Notes under the pieces: generated by a model
The model's database searches: none
Seen by the model: only the letters and a program-made list of their open reading frames with translations
Told to the model about the DNA's origin: nothing
Program-made: the position numbers and the translations under genes
In this document: positions 28,273-38,407 of the stretch, one piece after another
Layout: every line of letters begins with the position of its first letter
Position numbering within the stretch: the first letter of the stretch is position 1
Source of the DNA: Catonella morbi ATCC 51271
Lineage (GTDB): Bacteria > Bacillota > Clostridia > Lachnospirales > Lachnospiraceae
NCBI RefSeq assembly: GCF_000160035.2
Contig: NZ_KI535368.1
Coordinates: forward strand, 310,001 to 374,000
Direction: 5' to 3'
Length of the DNA: 64,000 nucleotides

Positions 28273-30978
28273 ATGTTTAAAAAAAGTTTAGTTAAAGGTA
28301 TATTGTCGGTATTTGTAATAGGTGCTTTTTGCAGTAGTGCACCATATATTGCTACAGGTTTAGGTAACATAACAACTGTGTATGCTGCCACAAAGAAGGT
28401 TGCAGTATGTACTGTTGATAAACTTAAGGTAAGAACTGATGCGGGAACTGAATTTGCACAGCTTACTTCTGATGGTGTAAATGTTTATCTTCTTTTAGAC
28501 GGGAAGGCCGATGTTAAAGGCGAGAAGAAAGATAAAGATGGTGTAACATGGTATAAGATAAGTTTTAATTTCAGTGGGAAAAATGTAACAGGCTTTGTAA
28601 GAAGTGATTTTGTAAAACTTGAAAATAAAACTGTAAATTCCGGAAATGCCGAAAATAAAGGAAAGGCGGGAAAGACCGGAAAGATAGGAAAAGCCGGAAA
28701 TGCAAAGGATACCGGAGATAATACCGGTTCGGTAACTAAGATAAAAGAAACCTCAAGTTATACGTATAAGGGTGAGGTAAAGACTAAAGGACTCAGGGTC
28801 AGAACAGGTGCAGGCACGGATAAGCCTCAGTATAAGCTTGATAATGCAGGTGTGGTTCTGCCAAACGGTCAGATACTCAATGTAACCGGTGAGAAAAATG
28901 ACGCTAAGAAGATAAGATGGTATAAAATAAATACCAAGATTAACGGAAAGACTGTTAAAGGTTATGTGCTCAGCAGTTTTGTCAAGCTTTCCGTCAATAA
29001 ACAGACTCCGGCCTATGCAAAGGTTATAGCCAATAAGGGCGCTGTTATAAAGTCAAAGGCTACATCAAAAGGAAATGAGCTTAAGGACAGTAAAGGCAGG
29101 AAGGTTGTACTTAAAAAAGGTACCATAGTAAGTGCATTTTATGAAATTACCTTAAGTGATGTAAAATATTATAAGGTAAGCTTCTCTTTGAACGGAAAGA
29201 CCGTAACCGGATACCTTGTAGCAAATCAGGTAAAATTCGTGGGTGTTGCCAAGGATACGTCAGACGGAGATAATTCAGATGATACAGATAATTCGGATGA
29301 TAACACCGATGATACGGATGGCGGAGAAGGCGGTAACGGAAATGATCAGGGAGGAACAAATAACAGTGGTCAGTTTGCCCCACAAAGGGCGTATATAACT
29401 TCGGATAAGGTTGAACTTTACAATGAGGCAGACTATAAGGCAGACATCTTAAAGGAAAGCGAAACCGGAATTTCTTATAAACTTAACATGAACCAGGAAG
29501 TAATAGCCAGAAAGCAGTACACAGTCGGAAATGAAAAATGGTATTTGATTACTTACATAGTAAATGACAGTACCGGCAAACAAGTAATCGGAGCCGGATT
29601 TATACCGGAAAAATTTATTAAACTAAGCGGAGAGCCTGTAGATGATTCTACAGGCTCTAGTAATAAAAAGAAACTAAGCGAGAAGCAGTTTGAGAAGTCA
29701 TTAACTGCTCAGGGTTTCCCTGAGGATTATAAGCCGTTTTTAAGAGAACTTCATAAAGCTCATCCTTATTGGCATTTTGAAGCAAAACATTTGGGACTTG
29801 ACTGGGAATATGCGGTAGCCGGAGAAAGCGTGGTTGGACTTAATCTTTTACAGAATTCAAGCAATTATGCATGGAAGTCAATGGAGGATAAGGCTTATGA
29901 CTGGGCAAATGATGCCTTCATAGCCTATGACGGCAGTACCTGGGTTACAGCTTCAAACAAGGCTGTAAGGTATTATATGGATCCGAGAAACTTCTTAAAT
30001 GAGGACTATATATATCAGTTTGAATTGCTTACGTATAAGCCCGAACACCATACTGAGAAAGGTATATCAGCCATACTTTCGGGACCGCCTATGAAGGATA
30101 CGGTTTTTGATTATATATCAGGTGACGGAACAACAAAAAGCTTAAGTTATGCAGAAACTTTTTTGCTTGCAGGAGTATATTCCGGTGTTAGCCCTTATCA
30201 TCTTGCGAGCAGGGTGAAGCAGGAGGTTGCAGGTGCAGGAAGATTTTCAACAAGTGTAACCGGTACAGTACCGGGATATGAGGGATATTATAATTTTTAC
30301 AATATAGGGGCCTATAATAATACCGCTCCCGGAGGAGCTGTTGCAAGCGGACTAAAATTTGCTGCAAATGGCAGCTCATCTAAGGCAATAATAGGGAATA
30401 AGAGTTTTAATGATTTTATCAAAATTCCCTGGAGCAACAGGTACAATGCAATACTTGGGGGGGCTGCTTATATAGGTCATAATTACATTATGAGGGGACA
30501 AAATACTCCTTATTTGGAGAAATTTAATTTTACAGAGAAAAATACATTTTCTCATCAATACATGTCAGCCATATTTTCACCGAGTTCCGAGTCTCTGCTT
30601 ACAAAGAAGGCTTATGCAGAGCTAAAAGATGAGCCTTTGGTATTTTCAATTCCTGTATTTATAAATATGCCTGCTGAGATAAGCGAAAGACCGGTTGATA
30701 TACCAAGTCCAAATAACTGGCTGACAAGTTTACAGGCTACAGGTTATTCCATAACACCAAATTTCAGACCTGATACTACCGAGGGTTACAGTATAGTAGT
30801 AGGGAAAGATGTGGATGTTATAGAATTTACGGGAAAAACAGCCAACAGAAGGGCAACGGTAAAGGGACTGGGGCAGGTCAGACTTGCTCCGAATGCAGTT
30901 AATGAAGTCAATATAGAAGTAACTGCAGAAGATGGGACTGTAAGGGTGTACAAAATTCTTGTGGCAAAGGAGGGATGA
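28273..30978 (+). CDS. Secreted SH3-domain glucosaminidase-like cell-wall protein
   Basis: A ~901-residue exported protein. It has a signal peptide (MFKKSLVKGILSVFVIG, cleavage near VYAA), then bacterial SH3-like repeats near 45-115, 160-250, 260-330 and 370-460 (motifs VDKLKVRTDAGTEF and TKGLRVRTGAGTDK). Between repeats 1 and 2 is a KAGKTGK-type linker, between 3 and 4 a Gly/Asp/Asn-rich acidic linker. From about 480 to 800 it resembles LytB/FlgJ-type glucosaminidases (HPYWHFEAKHLGLDW, then GVSPYHLASRVKQEV with a Glu in the catalytic position). The last ~90 residues are a cadherin-like beta-sandwich domain. It should bind and cut peptidoglycan. GGAG precedes the ATG. Confidence 0.82.
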   Translation: MFKKSLVKGILSVFVIGAFCSSAPYIATGLGNITTVYAATKKVAVCTVDKLKVRTDAGTEFAQLTSDGVNVYLLLDGKADVKGEKKDKDGVTWYKISFNFSGKNVTGFVRSDFVKLENKTVNSGNAENKGKAGKTGKIGKAGNAKDTGDNTGSVTKIKETSSYTYKGEVKTKGLRVRTGAGTDKPQYKLDNAGVVLPNGQILNVTGEKNDAKKIRWYKINTKINGKTVKGYVLSSFVKLSVNKQTPAYAKVIANKGAVIKSKATSKGNELKDSKGRKVVLKKGTIVSAFYEITLSDVKYYKVSFSLNGKTVTGYLVANQVKFVGVAKDTSDGDNSDDTDNSDDNTDDTDGGEGGNGNDQGGTNNSGQFAPQRAYITSDKVELYNEADYKADILKESETGISYKLNMNQEVIARKQYTVGNEKWYLITYIVNDSTGKQVIGAGFIPEKFIKLSGEPVDDSTGSSNKKKLSEKQFEKSLTAQGFPEDYKPFLRELHKAHPYWHFEAKHLGLDWEYAVAGESVVGLNLLQNSSNYAWKSMEDKAYDWANDAFIAYDGSTWVTASNKAVRYYMDPRNFLNEDYIYQFELLTYKPEHHTEKGISAILSGPPMKDTVFDYISGDGTTKSLSYAETFLLAGVYSGVSPYHLASRVKQEVAGAGRFSTSVTGTVPGYEGYYNFYNIGAYNNTAPGGAVASGLKFAANGSSSKAIIGNKSFNDFIKIPWSNRYNAILGGAAYIGHNYIMRGQNTPYLEKFNFTEKNTFSHQYMSAIFSPSSESLLTKKAYAELKDEPLVFSIPVFINMPAEISERPVDIPSPNNWLTSLQATGYSITPNFRPDTTEGYSIVVGKDVDVIEFTGKTANRRATVKGLGQVRLAPNAVNEVNIEVTAEDGTVRVYKILVAKEG

Positions 30979-30982
30979 GGAT

Positions 30983-31975
30983 ATGAGAAAAAATATATTG
31001 TGGATATTAATTTTTGTATCTGTATTTTTTCTGAACGGAGAAAAGACTTTTGCTTCAAGCGCCAATGTTGAGCTTAAAAGTGACGGAGCTGTAATTGTCG
31101 GTGATAAATTTGATGTGACAATGGAAGTAGATTCAGAAGAAACTCTGAGCGGTATAGAAACTTATATTTCCTACGATGCGGATATGGCTGAATTTCTCTC
31201 TGCGGATGATGGTATAGCAGGAGGGAAGGGGCTTTTGAGGGTGAATATAAAGAACTTTGAGGACTTGGAGGGAAAACTTAAATATAAAATGAAGTTTTTG
31301 GCACGGAAAGTAGGAAGCTTTACAATGAATTTTTCAGATGAAGTACATTTATATGCGGTAGATACAGATAATGAAATGTCAGTAGCATCAAGAGATTTGG
31401 AAATGCGTATAAAAAGCAAGAGAGATGCTTCATCAGACAGTTCGCTTGCAAATATCAAAATAGCAGGAGGAAAGCTTGTTCCGTCATTTTCAAAAAGTAT
31501 ACTTGATTATACGGTAAATGTAGGTTCTGATGTAGAAAATATTACCATAGGAATAGAACCGTCTGATGGGAATTCGAGCTATAGTTATCGCTCTAGTGAT
31601 GGAGATAAGCTACAAGAGGGAGAGAATAAAAGAAGTATTATAGTTACGGCAGAGGATGGAAGTACAACAACCTATACAATAACAATTATTAAAGCGGCTA
31701 TGTCAGAAAAAGAGAATAATGGAGTGACAGGAGCAAGTGTGAAAGAAGGAGATGAGATTTCATCTAAAACAGCCGGTGAATCTGCTGTATCGGAGATACC
31801 GGAGTATGTGCCCGATCCTCCTAAAGAAGAATCTCAGACAGAAAATAATATAAAGGATAGTAAACAGACAGTCTTATATGTTATAATAGGCGCTGTAATT
31901 GTTTTAGGTATTATGCTTGTTTTAGGAATAGTACTTTATACAAAGAATAACAGAAATGATGAAGATGAGGACTAA
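30983..31975 (+). CDS. Membrane-anchored cohesin-like and cadherin-like domain protein
   Basis: A ~330-residue exported protein with a signal peptide (MRKNILWILIFVSVFFL, cleavage near FASS). A cohesin-like domain follows from about 25 to 145 (VIVGDKFDVTMEVDSEE, GIETYISYDADMAEFL), then a cadherin-like beta-sandwich domain near 150-235 (LANIKIAGGKLVPSFSKS, ending TAEDGSTTTYTITI), an acidic linker, and a C-terminal membrane segment (VLYVIIGAVIVLGIMLV) with a short charged tail. No LPXTG. It starts 4 bases after the glucosaminidase gene, which has the same kind of C-terminal domain, so the two probably act together at the cell wall. The start was chosen after AAAGGAGGG. Confidence 0.78.
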   Translation: MRKNILWILIFVSVFFLNGEKTFASSANVELKSDGAVIVGDKFDVTMEVDSEETLSGIETYISYDADMAEFLSADDGIAGGKGLLRVNIKNFEDLEGKLKYKMKFLARKVGSFTMNFSDEVHLYAVDTDNEMSVASRDLEMRIKSKRDASSDSSLANIKIAGGKLVPSFSKSILDYTVNVGSDVENITIGIEPSDGNSSYSYRSSDGDKLQEGENKRSIIVTAEDGSTTTYTITIIKAAMSEKENNGVTGASVKEGDEISSKTAGESAVSEIPEYVPDPPKEESQTENNIKDSKQTVLYVIIGAVIVLGIMLVLGIVLYTKNNRNDEDED

Positions 31976-31992
31976 TGCCTCATGGAGGTAAA

Positions 31993-34437
31993 ATGCAGGA
32001 TAAATTTACAGATAATGCAGTAAGCGCAATAGAAGCGGCTAACTCTGCGGCAATATCCCTGTCACAAAATTATGTGGGATCGGAGCATCTTTTAATAGGG
32101 CTTTTGTCGGTGGACGGAGTTGCAAAGAGGGTATTGGAGGAAAACGGAGTTTCTTATGACAGATTTATGGAACTTGTCAATAAGCTGCTTACTCCGGGCA
32201 ATGTAGCAGTAGGTTCTACAGAAGCCATGACTCCGAGAGCAAAGAGAATTATCTCTTTAGCTGCGACAGAAGCTTACAGACTGAATTCAGGAAAGATTGG
32301 TACAGAGCATATTCTTATAGCTATGCTAAAGGAGGGAGACAGTATTGCTGTCAAGCTTCTAAATACCATAGGAGTGAACTTGCAGAAGGTATACATAGAC
32401 ATACTTACGGCTCTCGGACTTGACATATCTCAAGCAAGAAATGATTATGCCAACTTTAGAAATTCAGGAAATAACAATAAATCCAAAACTCCTACCCTTG
32501 ACCAGTACTCAAGAAATCTTACGGAGTATGCAAGAGAAGGAAAACTTGATCCTGTTATAGGAAGAGAGGCTGAGATACAGAGAGTAATTCAGATTCTTAG
32601 CAGGAGGACAAAAAATAATCCTTGCATCATAGGTGAGCCGGGAGTCGGAAAGACAGCTATAGCTGAGGGTCTTGCACAGAGAATAGTAGAAGAAAGAGTG
32701 CCTGATGTAATAAGAGGTAAGCGTGTAGTAACCCTTGATATGTCCGGTATGGTTGCAGGCTCTAAATACAGAGGTGAATTTGAAGAAAGAATAAAAAGAG
32801 TTGTTGATGAAGTAATAAAAAGCGGGAATGTACTGCTTTTCATTGATGAAATGCATACTATAATCGGTGCAGGCGGAGCAGAAGGTTCGTTAGATGCATC
32901 CAATATATTAAAGCCGTCCCTTGCTAGAGGAGAGCTTCAGGTTATAGGTGCCACAACAAGGGAAGAATACAGAAAACGTATAGAAAAGGATGCCGCTCTT
33001 GAGAGGAGATTCCAACCGGTGGTAATAGAGGAGCCTTCGGAAGAGGAGTCTGTTCTTATCTTAAAAGGACTTCGTGAAAAATATGAGGATCATCACAAGG
33101 TAAGAATTACCGATGAGGCTTTAGAGGCTGCGGTCAAGCTTTCTGCAAGATATATAAATGACAGATACCTGCCGGATAAGGCGGTGGATCTTATGGATGA
33201 GGCGGCTTCCAAGGCAAGGCTTATGGTATTTGATTCAAAGCCTCAAAGCGCGGAATTGGAGAAGAGAATTTCAGAGCTTGAGACAGAAAAAGAAAACGCT
33301 ATAAAGAATGAAGCCTATGATAAAGCAAGCAATCTAAAGAAAGAGCAGAATAAGCTCAGACAGAAGCTTAGTGAGCTTAGATTATCGGAAGAACAGAAAA
33401 AACAGCAGAAAGTTCTGGTTGTAGACTATGATGAAATAGCGGGAGTGGTTGCAGATTGGACCAAAATTCCTGTAAATAAACTTAAGCAGGCTGAAACAGA
33501 CAGGCTTATCAAGCTTGAAGCCGTTCTTCATGAACGTGTGATTGGTCAGGATGAGGCTGTAGTAGCAGTTTCAAAAGCTATTAGGCGCGGCAGGGTTGGC
33601 TTTAATGTGGCAGACAGACCGATAGGTTCCTTCCTTTTCCTGGGGCCTACAGGTGTAGGAAAAACAGAGCTTAGTAAAGCACTTGCAGAGGCTATGTTTG
33701 GCAGTGAAAACTCTATGATAAGGGTGGATATGTCGGAATACATGGAGAAGCACAGTGTCTCTAAGATGATAGGTTCACCTCCGGGCTATGTCGGACATGA
33801 AGAGGGCGGACAGCTTTCAGAAAAGGTAAGGCAGAACCCTTATTCTGTCATCCTTTTTGATGAGATAGAAAAGGCACATCCGGATGTATTCAATATACTT
33901 TTACAGGTGTTAGACGATGGTAGAATAACAGATTCTCAGGGAAGAATGGTAAGCTTTAAGAATACCATCATCATTATGACATCAAATGCCGGGGCTCAGA
34001 GAATAATCACACCTAAGAAGCTTGGTTTTAAGGCGGAAGAGAATAAAGAGGCCGATTATAAACTTATGAAAGATGGGGTGATGGAAGAAGTTAAAAGAAT
34101 CTTCAAGCCGGAGTTCTTAAACAGAATAGATGAAACCATAGTATTCCACACACTTTCAGAAAATGAGCTTAAGAAAATAGTTAAGATTATGCTTAAGGGG
34201 CTTGCTACAAGGGCAAAGGAACAGATGGGGCTTAAACTTAAGTTTACGGAGACGGCAGTTAAGCATCTTGCAAATATTGATAAAGAGGCGAATTACGGTG
34301 CAAGACCATTGGCAAGAAAAATAAAGACCGAGGTAGAGGATTTACTTGCGACAGAAGTGCTCTTAGGACATATTAAAGAAGGAAATGAAATTAAAATCGG
34401 TTGTAAAGATGGCAAAATTGATGTAAAATTATCTTAA
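31993..34437 (+). CDS. clpC: ATP-dependent Clp protease ATP-binding subunit ClpC
   Basis: An 814-residue AAA+ unfoldase that feeds proteins to ClpP. The N-terminal Clp-N repeats ([25 protein letters not shown]) cover about 1-145. The first ATPase has [13 protein letters not shown] near 205 and [15 protein letters not shown] near 275; the UVR-type middle segment is near 425 ([16 protein letters not shown]); the second ATPase has [11 protein letters not shown] near 550 and the C-terminal GARPLARKI. The start at 31993 has GGAGG immediately before; an ATG at 31975 overlaps the previous stop but lacks that site. The usual mcsA/mcsB/ctsR partners are not in this window. Confidence 0.95.
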   Translation: MQDKFTDNAVSAIEAANSAAISLSQNYVGSEHLLIGLLSVDGVAKRVLEENGVSYDRFMELVNKLLTPGNVAVGSTEAMTPRAKRIISLAATEAYRLNSGKIGTEHILIAMLKEGDSIAVKLLNTIGVNLQKVYIDILTALGLDISQARNDYANFRNSGNNNKSKTPTLDQYSRNLTEYAREGKLDPVIGREAEIQRVIQILSRRTKNNPCIIGEPGVGKTAIAEGLAQRIVEERVPDVIRGKRVVTLDMSGMVAGSKYRGEFEERIKRVVDEVIKSGNVLLFIDEMHTIIGAGGAEGSLDASNILKPSLARGELQVIGATTREEYRKRIEKDAALERRFQPVVIEEPSEEESVLILKGLREKYEDHHKVRITDEALEAAVKLSARYINDRYLPDKAVDLMDEAASKARLMVFDSKPQSAELEKRISELETEKENAIKNEAYDKASNLKKEQNKLRQKLSELRLSEEQKKQQKVLVVDYDEIAGVVADWTKIPVNKLKQAETDRLIKLEAVLHERVIGQDEAVVAVSKAIRRGRVGFNVADRPIGSFLFLGPTGVGKTELSKALAEAMFGSENSMIRVDMSEYMEKHSVSKMIGSPPGYVGHEEGGQLSEKVRQNPYSVILFDEIEKAHPDVFNILLQVLDDGRITDSQGRMVSFKNTIIIMTSNAGAQRIITPKKLGFKAEENKEADYKLMKDGVMEEVKRIFKPEFLNRIDETIVFHTLSENELKKIVKIMLKGLATRAKEQMGLKLKFTETAVKHLANIDKEANYGARPLARKIKTEVEDLLATEVLLGHIKEGNEIKIGCKDGKIDVKLS

Positions 34438-34467
34438 GATACAAGTGTCAAAAGTATAAAAATTTCA

Positions 34468-34497
34468 TTGAGATTTGCCTGCAAAAGAATTTATTAT
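34468..34497 (+). promoter_or_regulatory. Putative promoter upstream of the 136-residue protein and radA
   Basis: TTGAGA (34468-34473), 18 bases, TATTAT (34492-34497), about 60 bases before the next start. Plausible only. Confidence 0.35.
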
Positions 34498-34558
34498 CTT
34501 TTGATAACTACATCATCTTGATAAAAATTGAAACAAATACATATAAAAGGAGATTAAA

Positions 34559-34969
34559 ATGGCAATCGTAGAAGAATTAATCCGTAAATCAGAAGAAGGA
34601 ATTGACTTTGGAAATTATAAGCTTGAGGGGAAGGCTAAGCTTGAAGGATTTTCCTTTGAGGGAGATGTGTATAAAATAAAAACTTTTAAGGAAATCACAA
34701 AGCTTGAGAGAAACGGACTTTTCGCCTATGAATCAGTACCGGGAACTGCTGTTTTTAACTATAAGCGCAGTGAAAACGGAGTGAGTTTTAGCGTTGAGGG
34801 AGAGTCGGATGCGCAGATTACCCTTGAACTTGGTGAAGAAAAAGAATACGAAATAGAAGTTGACGGAGTAAGTGCAGGCAAGATGAAAACAAACCTTGGC
34901 GGAAAGCTTACTATAAGTGTAGAAACAAAAGAAGACAGAGAAACCCGTGTAGTAGTAAAAGAGGCGTAA
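34559..34969 (+). CDS. Conserved hypothetical beta-rich protein between clpC and radA
   Basis: A 136-residue acidic protein, predicted all-beta after an N-terminal helix (MAIVEELIRKSEEGIDFGNY; later ELGEEKEYEIEVDGVSAG). Similar proteins in related clostridia are often labelled endosialidase, but I see no sialidase motif and do not adopt that name. AAAGGAGA precedes the ATG and the stop overlaps the radA start by one base (TAATG), so translation is coupled to radA. Function unknown. Confidence 0.6.
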   Translation: MAIVEELIRKSEEGIDFGNYKLEGKAKLEGFSFEGDVYKIKTFKEITKLERNGLFAYESVPGTAVFNYKRSENGVSFSVEGESDAQITLELGEEKEYEIEVDGVSAGKMKTNLGGKLTISVETKEDRETRVVVKEA

Positions 34970-36315
34970 TGGCAAAGAGTAAATCAGTATTTTTTTGTGG
35001 GAAATGTGGCTATGAGTCGGCTAAATGGCTCGGTCAATGCCCTGCTTGTAAGGCTTGGAATGCTTTTTGTGAAGCTCCGGCAGTAAAGAAAGGAGGCAGC
35101 AGCCTGAAACAAGGCGTGGCTGCCTCTTTGCCGATTAAAATAAAGGATGTATCACTTGAAACTGATGAGAGAGTAACCACAGGTATCTCGGAACTTGACA
35201 GAGTATTGGGGGGTGGAATTGTAAAAGGCTCGCTTGTTCTTGTGGGCGGTGATCCGGGTATAGGAAAATCCACCCTGCTTTTGCAGATGTGCGCAAAGCT
35301 GGCTGATAAAAATATTTCCGTACTTTATGTGTCGGGAGAAGAATCTGAAAGGCAGATAGCCCTTAGAAGCGAACGACTTGGAGGTAAATTTTCGGATATG
35401 CTCCTTTTTTGTGAGACGGATATAGAAAAGATTGAAGCAGCTATAGAGTCGGAGAAGCCGGAGGTGGTAATAGTCGATTCCATTCAGACTATGTATTCTT
35501 CCAAGGCTGATTCGGCGGCAGGAAGTATATCACAGGTAAGGGAAGTGACCTCTACCCTGCTCCGCATATCCAAAGGACTTGGAGTGTCTATCTTCATTGT
35601 AGGTCACGTTACCAAAGAGGGAACTGTAGCAGGTCCAAGAACTCTTGAGCATATGGTGGATACTGTACTTTATTTTGAAGGAGAAGATGTGGCTTCCTAC
35701 AGGATACTTCGTGCAGCAAAAAATCGTTTCGGCTCTACCAATGAAGTCGGCGTCTTTGATATGGGACAGACCGGACTCAGAGAAGTAGCCAATCCTTCTG
35801 AATATATGCTTAAGGGGATGCCTGAGAATGCACCCGGCTCAGTAGTTGCCTGTACTATGGAGGGCAGCAGGCCTATATTGGTTGAAGTTCAGGCTTTGGT
35901 TTGTCAGACAAATTTTAACTTTCCAAAGCGAACTACAGCAGGAGCTGATTATAACAGGGTGAACATCTTAATAGCAGTTCTTGAGAAAAGACTGGGGCTG
36001 AATCTTGGTAACTGTGATGCCTATGTAAATGTAGCCGGTGGACTTAAGATAAATGAGCCTGCTCTCGACCTTGCTATAGTAGCGGCTCTTATATCAAGCT
36101 ACAGGAACAGGGAGAGCAAGGGTAAGATTATAGCCTTTGGTGAAGTCGGACTTACCGGTGAGGTGAGAGGAGTAAATCTTGCGAGGCTGAGACTTGAAGA
36201 AATAGCCAAGTTTGGAGAAAATCTTATTATCATACCAAAGGTAAATTATACTAAGGATTTACCTTTTAAGGTGTTGCCGGTGAGCAATGTAAGGGAGTTA
36301 ATGGATATAATATAA
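34969..36315 (+). CDS. radA: DNA repair protein RadA
   Basis: A 448-residue RadA/Sms protein that helps process recombination intermediates. The N-terminal zinc finger is CGKCGYESAKWLGQCPAC; the ATPase has GGDPGIGKSTLLLQ near residue 90; the RadA-specific KNRFGS motif lies near 245; the C-terminal Lon-like domain runs from about 280 (YVNVAGGLKINEPALDLAIV). All are intact. The gene overlaps both neighbours by one base, forming a coupled unit with the preceding hypothetical and the following topB. Confidence 0.96.
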   Translation: MAKSKSVFFCGKCGYESAKWLGQCPACKAWNAFCEAPAVKKGGSSLKQGVAASLPIKIKDVSLETDERVTTGISELDRVLGGGIVKGSLVLVGGDPGIGKSTLLLQMCAKLADKNISVLYVSGEESERQIALRSERLGGKFSDMLLFCETDIEKIEAAIESEKPEVVIVDSIQTMYSSKADSAAGSISQVREVTSTLLRISKGLGVSIFIVGHVTKEGTVAGPRTLEHMVDTVLYFEGEDVASYRILRAAKNRFGSTNEVGVFDMGQTGLREVANPSEYMLKGMPENAPGSVVACTMEGSRPILVEVQALVCQTNFNFPKRTTAGADYNRVNILIAVLEKRLGLNLGNCDAYVNVAGGLKINEPALDLAIVAALISSYRNRESKGKIIAFGEVGLTGEVRGVNLARLRLEEIAKFGENLIIIPKVNYTKDLPFKVLPVSNVRELMDII

Positions 36316-38333
36316 TGGGAAAAACGTTGATTATAACTGAGAAGCCGTCAGTGGCAAGAGAGTATGCAGACATACTCGGAGTGCCAAAGCGGGGACAGGG
36401 AGCTTATAATAATAATGACTACATAATTACCTGGTGTGTGGGACATTTGATAGAGATGAGTTATCCCGAAAAGTATGATGAAAAATACAAAAAGTGGCGG
36501 ATGGAGGACTTGCCGTTTCTCCCACAGACCTATAAGTATGCGGTTATACCAAGTGTTAAGGAACAGTATGAAATTGTACACGGACTGATGAACTCTGCTG
36601 AAGTGGACACCATCCTCTACGCGGGCGACAGCGGACGTGAAGGAGAGGTTATAATAAGGCTTATCAGGAATTTTGGTGGGGTAAGAACAGGAATTGAGGA
36701 AAGAAGAGTCTGGATTGACTCTTTTACCGAAGATGAAATAAAACGCGGTATGCGTGAAGCTAAGCCCATTTCAGCCTATGATAATCTGGCAGGTGCAGGG
36801 ATAATGCGCGGAATAGAGGATTATGCTATGGGAATTAATTTTTCCAGAGCCCTGTCTGTAAAGTATGGTGGTTTGTTAAACAATAAGGCAGGTACTAAAA
36901 AATATTCCGCTATAGCCATAGGCAGGGTTATGACCTGCGTGCTTGGAATGGTAGTAAGAAGAGAAAGGGAAATAAGAAACTTCGTTCAGACAAATTTCTA
37001 TAAAATATCAGGAAATTTTGGAGCAGAAGGAGCAAGCTTTTTAGGAGAATGGAAGTCAGGTAAGACGAGTAAATATTTTGAAAGTCCTTTGCTTTACAAT
37101 GAAAAAGGATTTAAGAAAAAAGAAGATGCCGAAAAGCTGATTAGTGAACTGGATATTTCTACCGCTGTAGTCCTTAAAAAGGATAAGACCAGTGAAAAGA
37201 AAAAAGCGCCTCTGTTATTTAACCTGGCTGAACTTCAGGCGGAGTGCACCAAGCGTTTCCATATAAGCCCCGAAGATACCCTGAAAGCGGTTCAGGGGCT
37301 GTATGAAAGTAAGCTTACCACTTATCCGAGAACAGATGCCAGAGTTATAACCAAGGCTGTGGCAGGGGAGATAACTAAGAACTTAAGCGGTCTTTATGCT
37401 TATAAACCCGTAAGTGAATTTGTGCTTAAAATCAGGGATGAAGGGCTTTATAAAGGCCTTGAAAAGACACAGTATGTGGATGATAAAAAGGTAACCGACC
37501 ACTATGCTATTATTCCGACAGGCAATGTAAATGCACTTGCGGGGCAAAGTGATTTGAATAAAAAAATCTATGATGTAATAGTCAGAAGATTTTTAGCCAT
37601 TTTCTATCCACCTGCTGTCTATGATAAGGTAAGTCTTGTGACGGGAATTAAGCATAAGGAAGGCGATTTCACAGAGGAGTTTTATTCTTATGTAAAGGTA
37701 CTTAAGGAAAAAGGTTATTTGGAGGTTTCGGGTTTGCCCTCTAAGGAAAAAGAAAAAAAGGAAGAAACTTCGGATAAAGAGGATAGCGAAGATGAAGTTT
37801 CCGACAATGAAGCCTTGTTAAACCTGCTTTCTTCGCTTACAAAGGGGAGTTCTCTTTTGGTTAATAAACTTGAAACCAAGGAAGGCAAGACAACTCCGCC
37901 TAAGCGCTATACCTCAGGTTCAATGATTCTTGCCATGGAAAATGCAGGTCAGTTGATAGAGGATGAGGAACTGCGTGCTACCATAAAAGGAGCCGGTATA
38001 GGTACATCTGCAACAAGGGCGGGAATTATAGAGAAATTGGTAAAAATAGGCTACCTTGCCCTGAATAAGAAAACGCAGATACTTACTCCTATGATGTTCG
38101 GAGAAATGGTATATGAGGTTGCGGATATGGCTATTCCTGCCATGCTTAACCCGGAGATGACAGCAAGCTGGGAAAAAGGACTTTCGGGAGTTGAAGCAGG
38201 AGAGATAACTACTGCCAAATACGAAGAAACACTCAATACCTATGTAAGGAAGTATATAGAAAATATAAGACATAAAGACCTTAGCAGGGAGCTTGGAAGC
38301 AGGCTGGAAACGGTTAAAAAACACAGCAAATAA
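36315..38333 (+). CDS. topB: DNA topoisomerase III
   Basis: A 672-residue type IA topoisomerase. The Toprim part begins LIITEKPSVAREYADIL with the acidic DSGREGEV motif near 97; the catalytic tyrosine is in TTYPRTDARVITK near 335. The C-terminal third has an acidic insert (EKEKKEETSDKEDSEDE, near 475) and the GSMILAMENAG region near 535, and ends without zinc fingers, as many topoisomerase III proteins do. It overlaps the radA stop by one base. Expected role: decatenation and processing of recombination or replication intermediates. Confidence 0.94.
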   Translation: MGKTLIITEKPSVAREYADILGVPKRGQGAYNNNDYIITWCVGHLIEMSYPEKYDEKYKKWRMEDLPFLPQTYKYAVIPSVKEQYEIVHGLMNSAEVDTILYAGDSGREGEVIIRLIRNFGGVRTGIEERRVWIDSFTEDEIKRGMREAKPISAYDNLAGAGIMRGIEDYAMGINFSRALSVKYGGLLNNKAGTKKYSAIAIGRVMTCVLGMVVRREREIRNFVQTNFYKISGNFGAEGASFLGEWKSGKTSKYFESPLLYNEKGFKKKEDAEKLISELDISTAVVLKKDKTSEKKKAPLLFNLAELQAECTKRFHISPEDTLKAVQGLYESKLTTYPRTDARVITKAVAGEITKNLSGLYAYKPVSEFVLKIRDEGLYKGLEKTQYVDDKKVTDHYAIIPTGNVNALAGQSDLNKKIYDVIVRRFLAIFYPPAVYDKVSLVTGIKHKEGDFTEEFYSYVKVLKEKGYLEVSGLPSKEKEKKEETSDKEDSEDEVSDNEALLNLLSSLTKGSSLLVNKLETKEGKTTPPKRYTSGSMILAMENAGQLIEDEELRATIKGAGIGTSATRAGIIEKLVKIGYLALNKKTQILTPMMFGEMVYEVADMAIPAMLNPEMTASWEKGLSGVEAGEITTAKYEETLNTYVRKYIENIRHKDLSRELGSRLETVKKHSK

Positions 38334-38407
38334 AAACAAAATATTCTACATATGTAGTAAAAAAAGTATTAAGTCAGAATTAAATTTGTCAATATAAAGG
38401 AGTAAAA

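Noticed and set aside
34559-34969. Naming the 136-residue protein an endosialidase
   Set aside because: The label circulates for similar proteins, but no sialidase motif or fold feature is visible and the protein is far too short.
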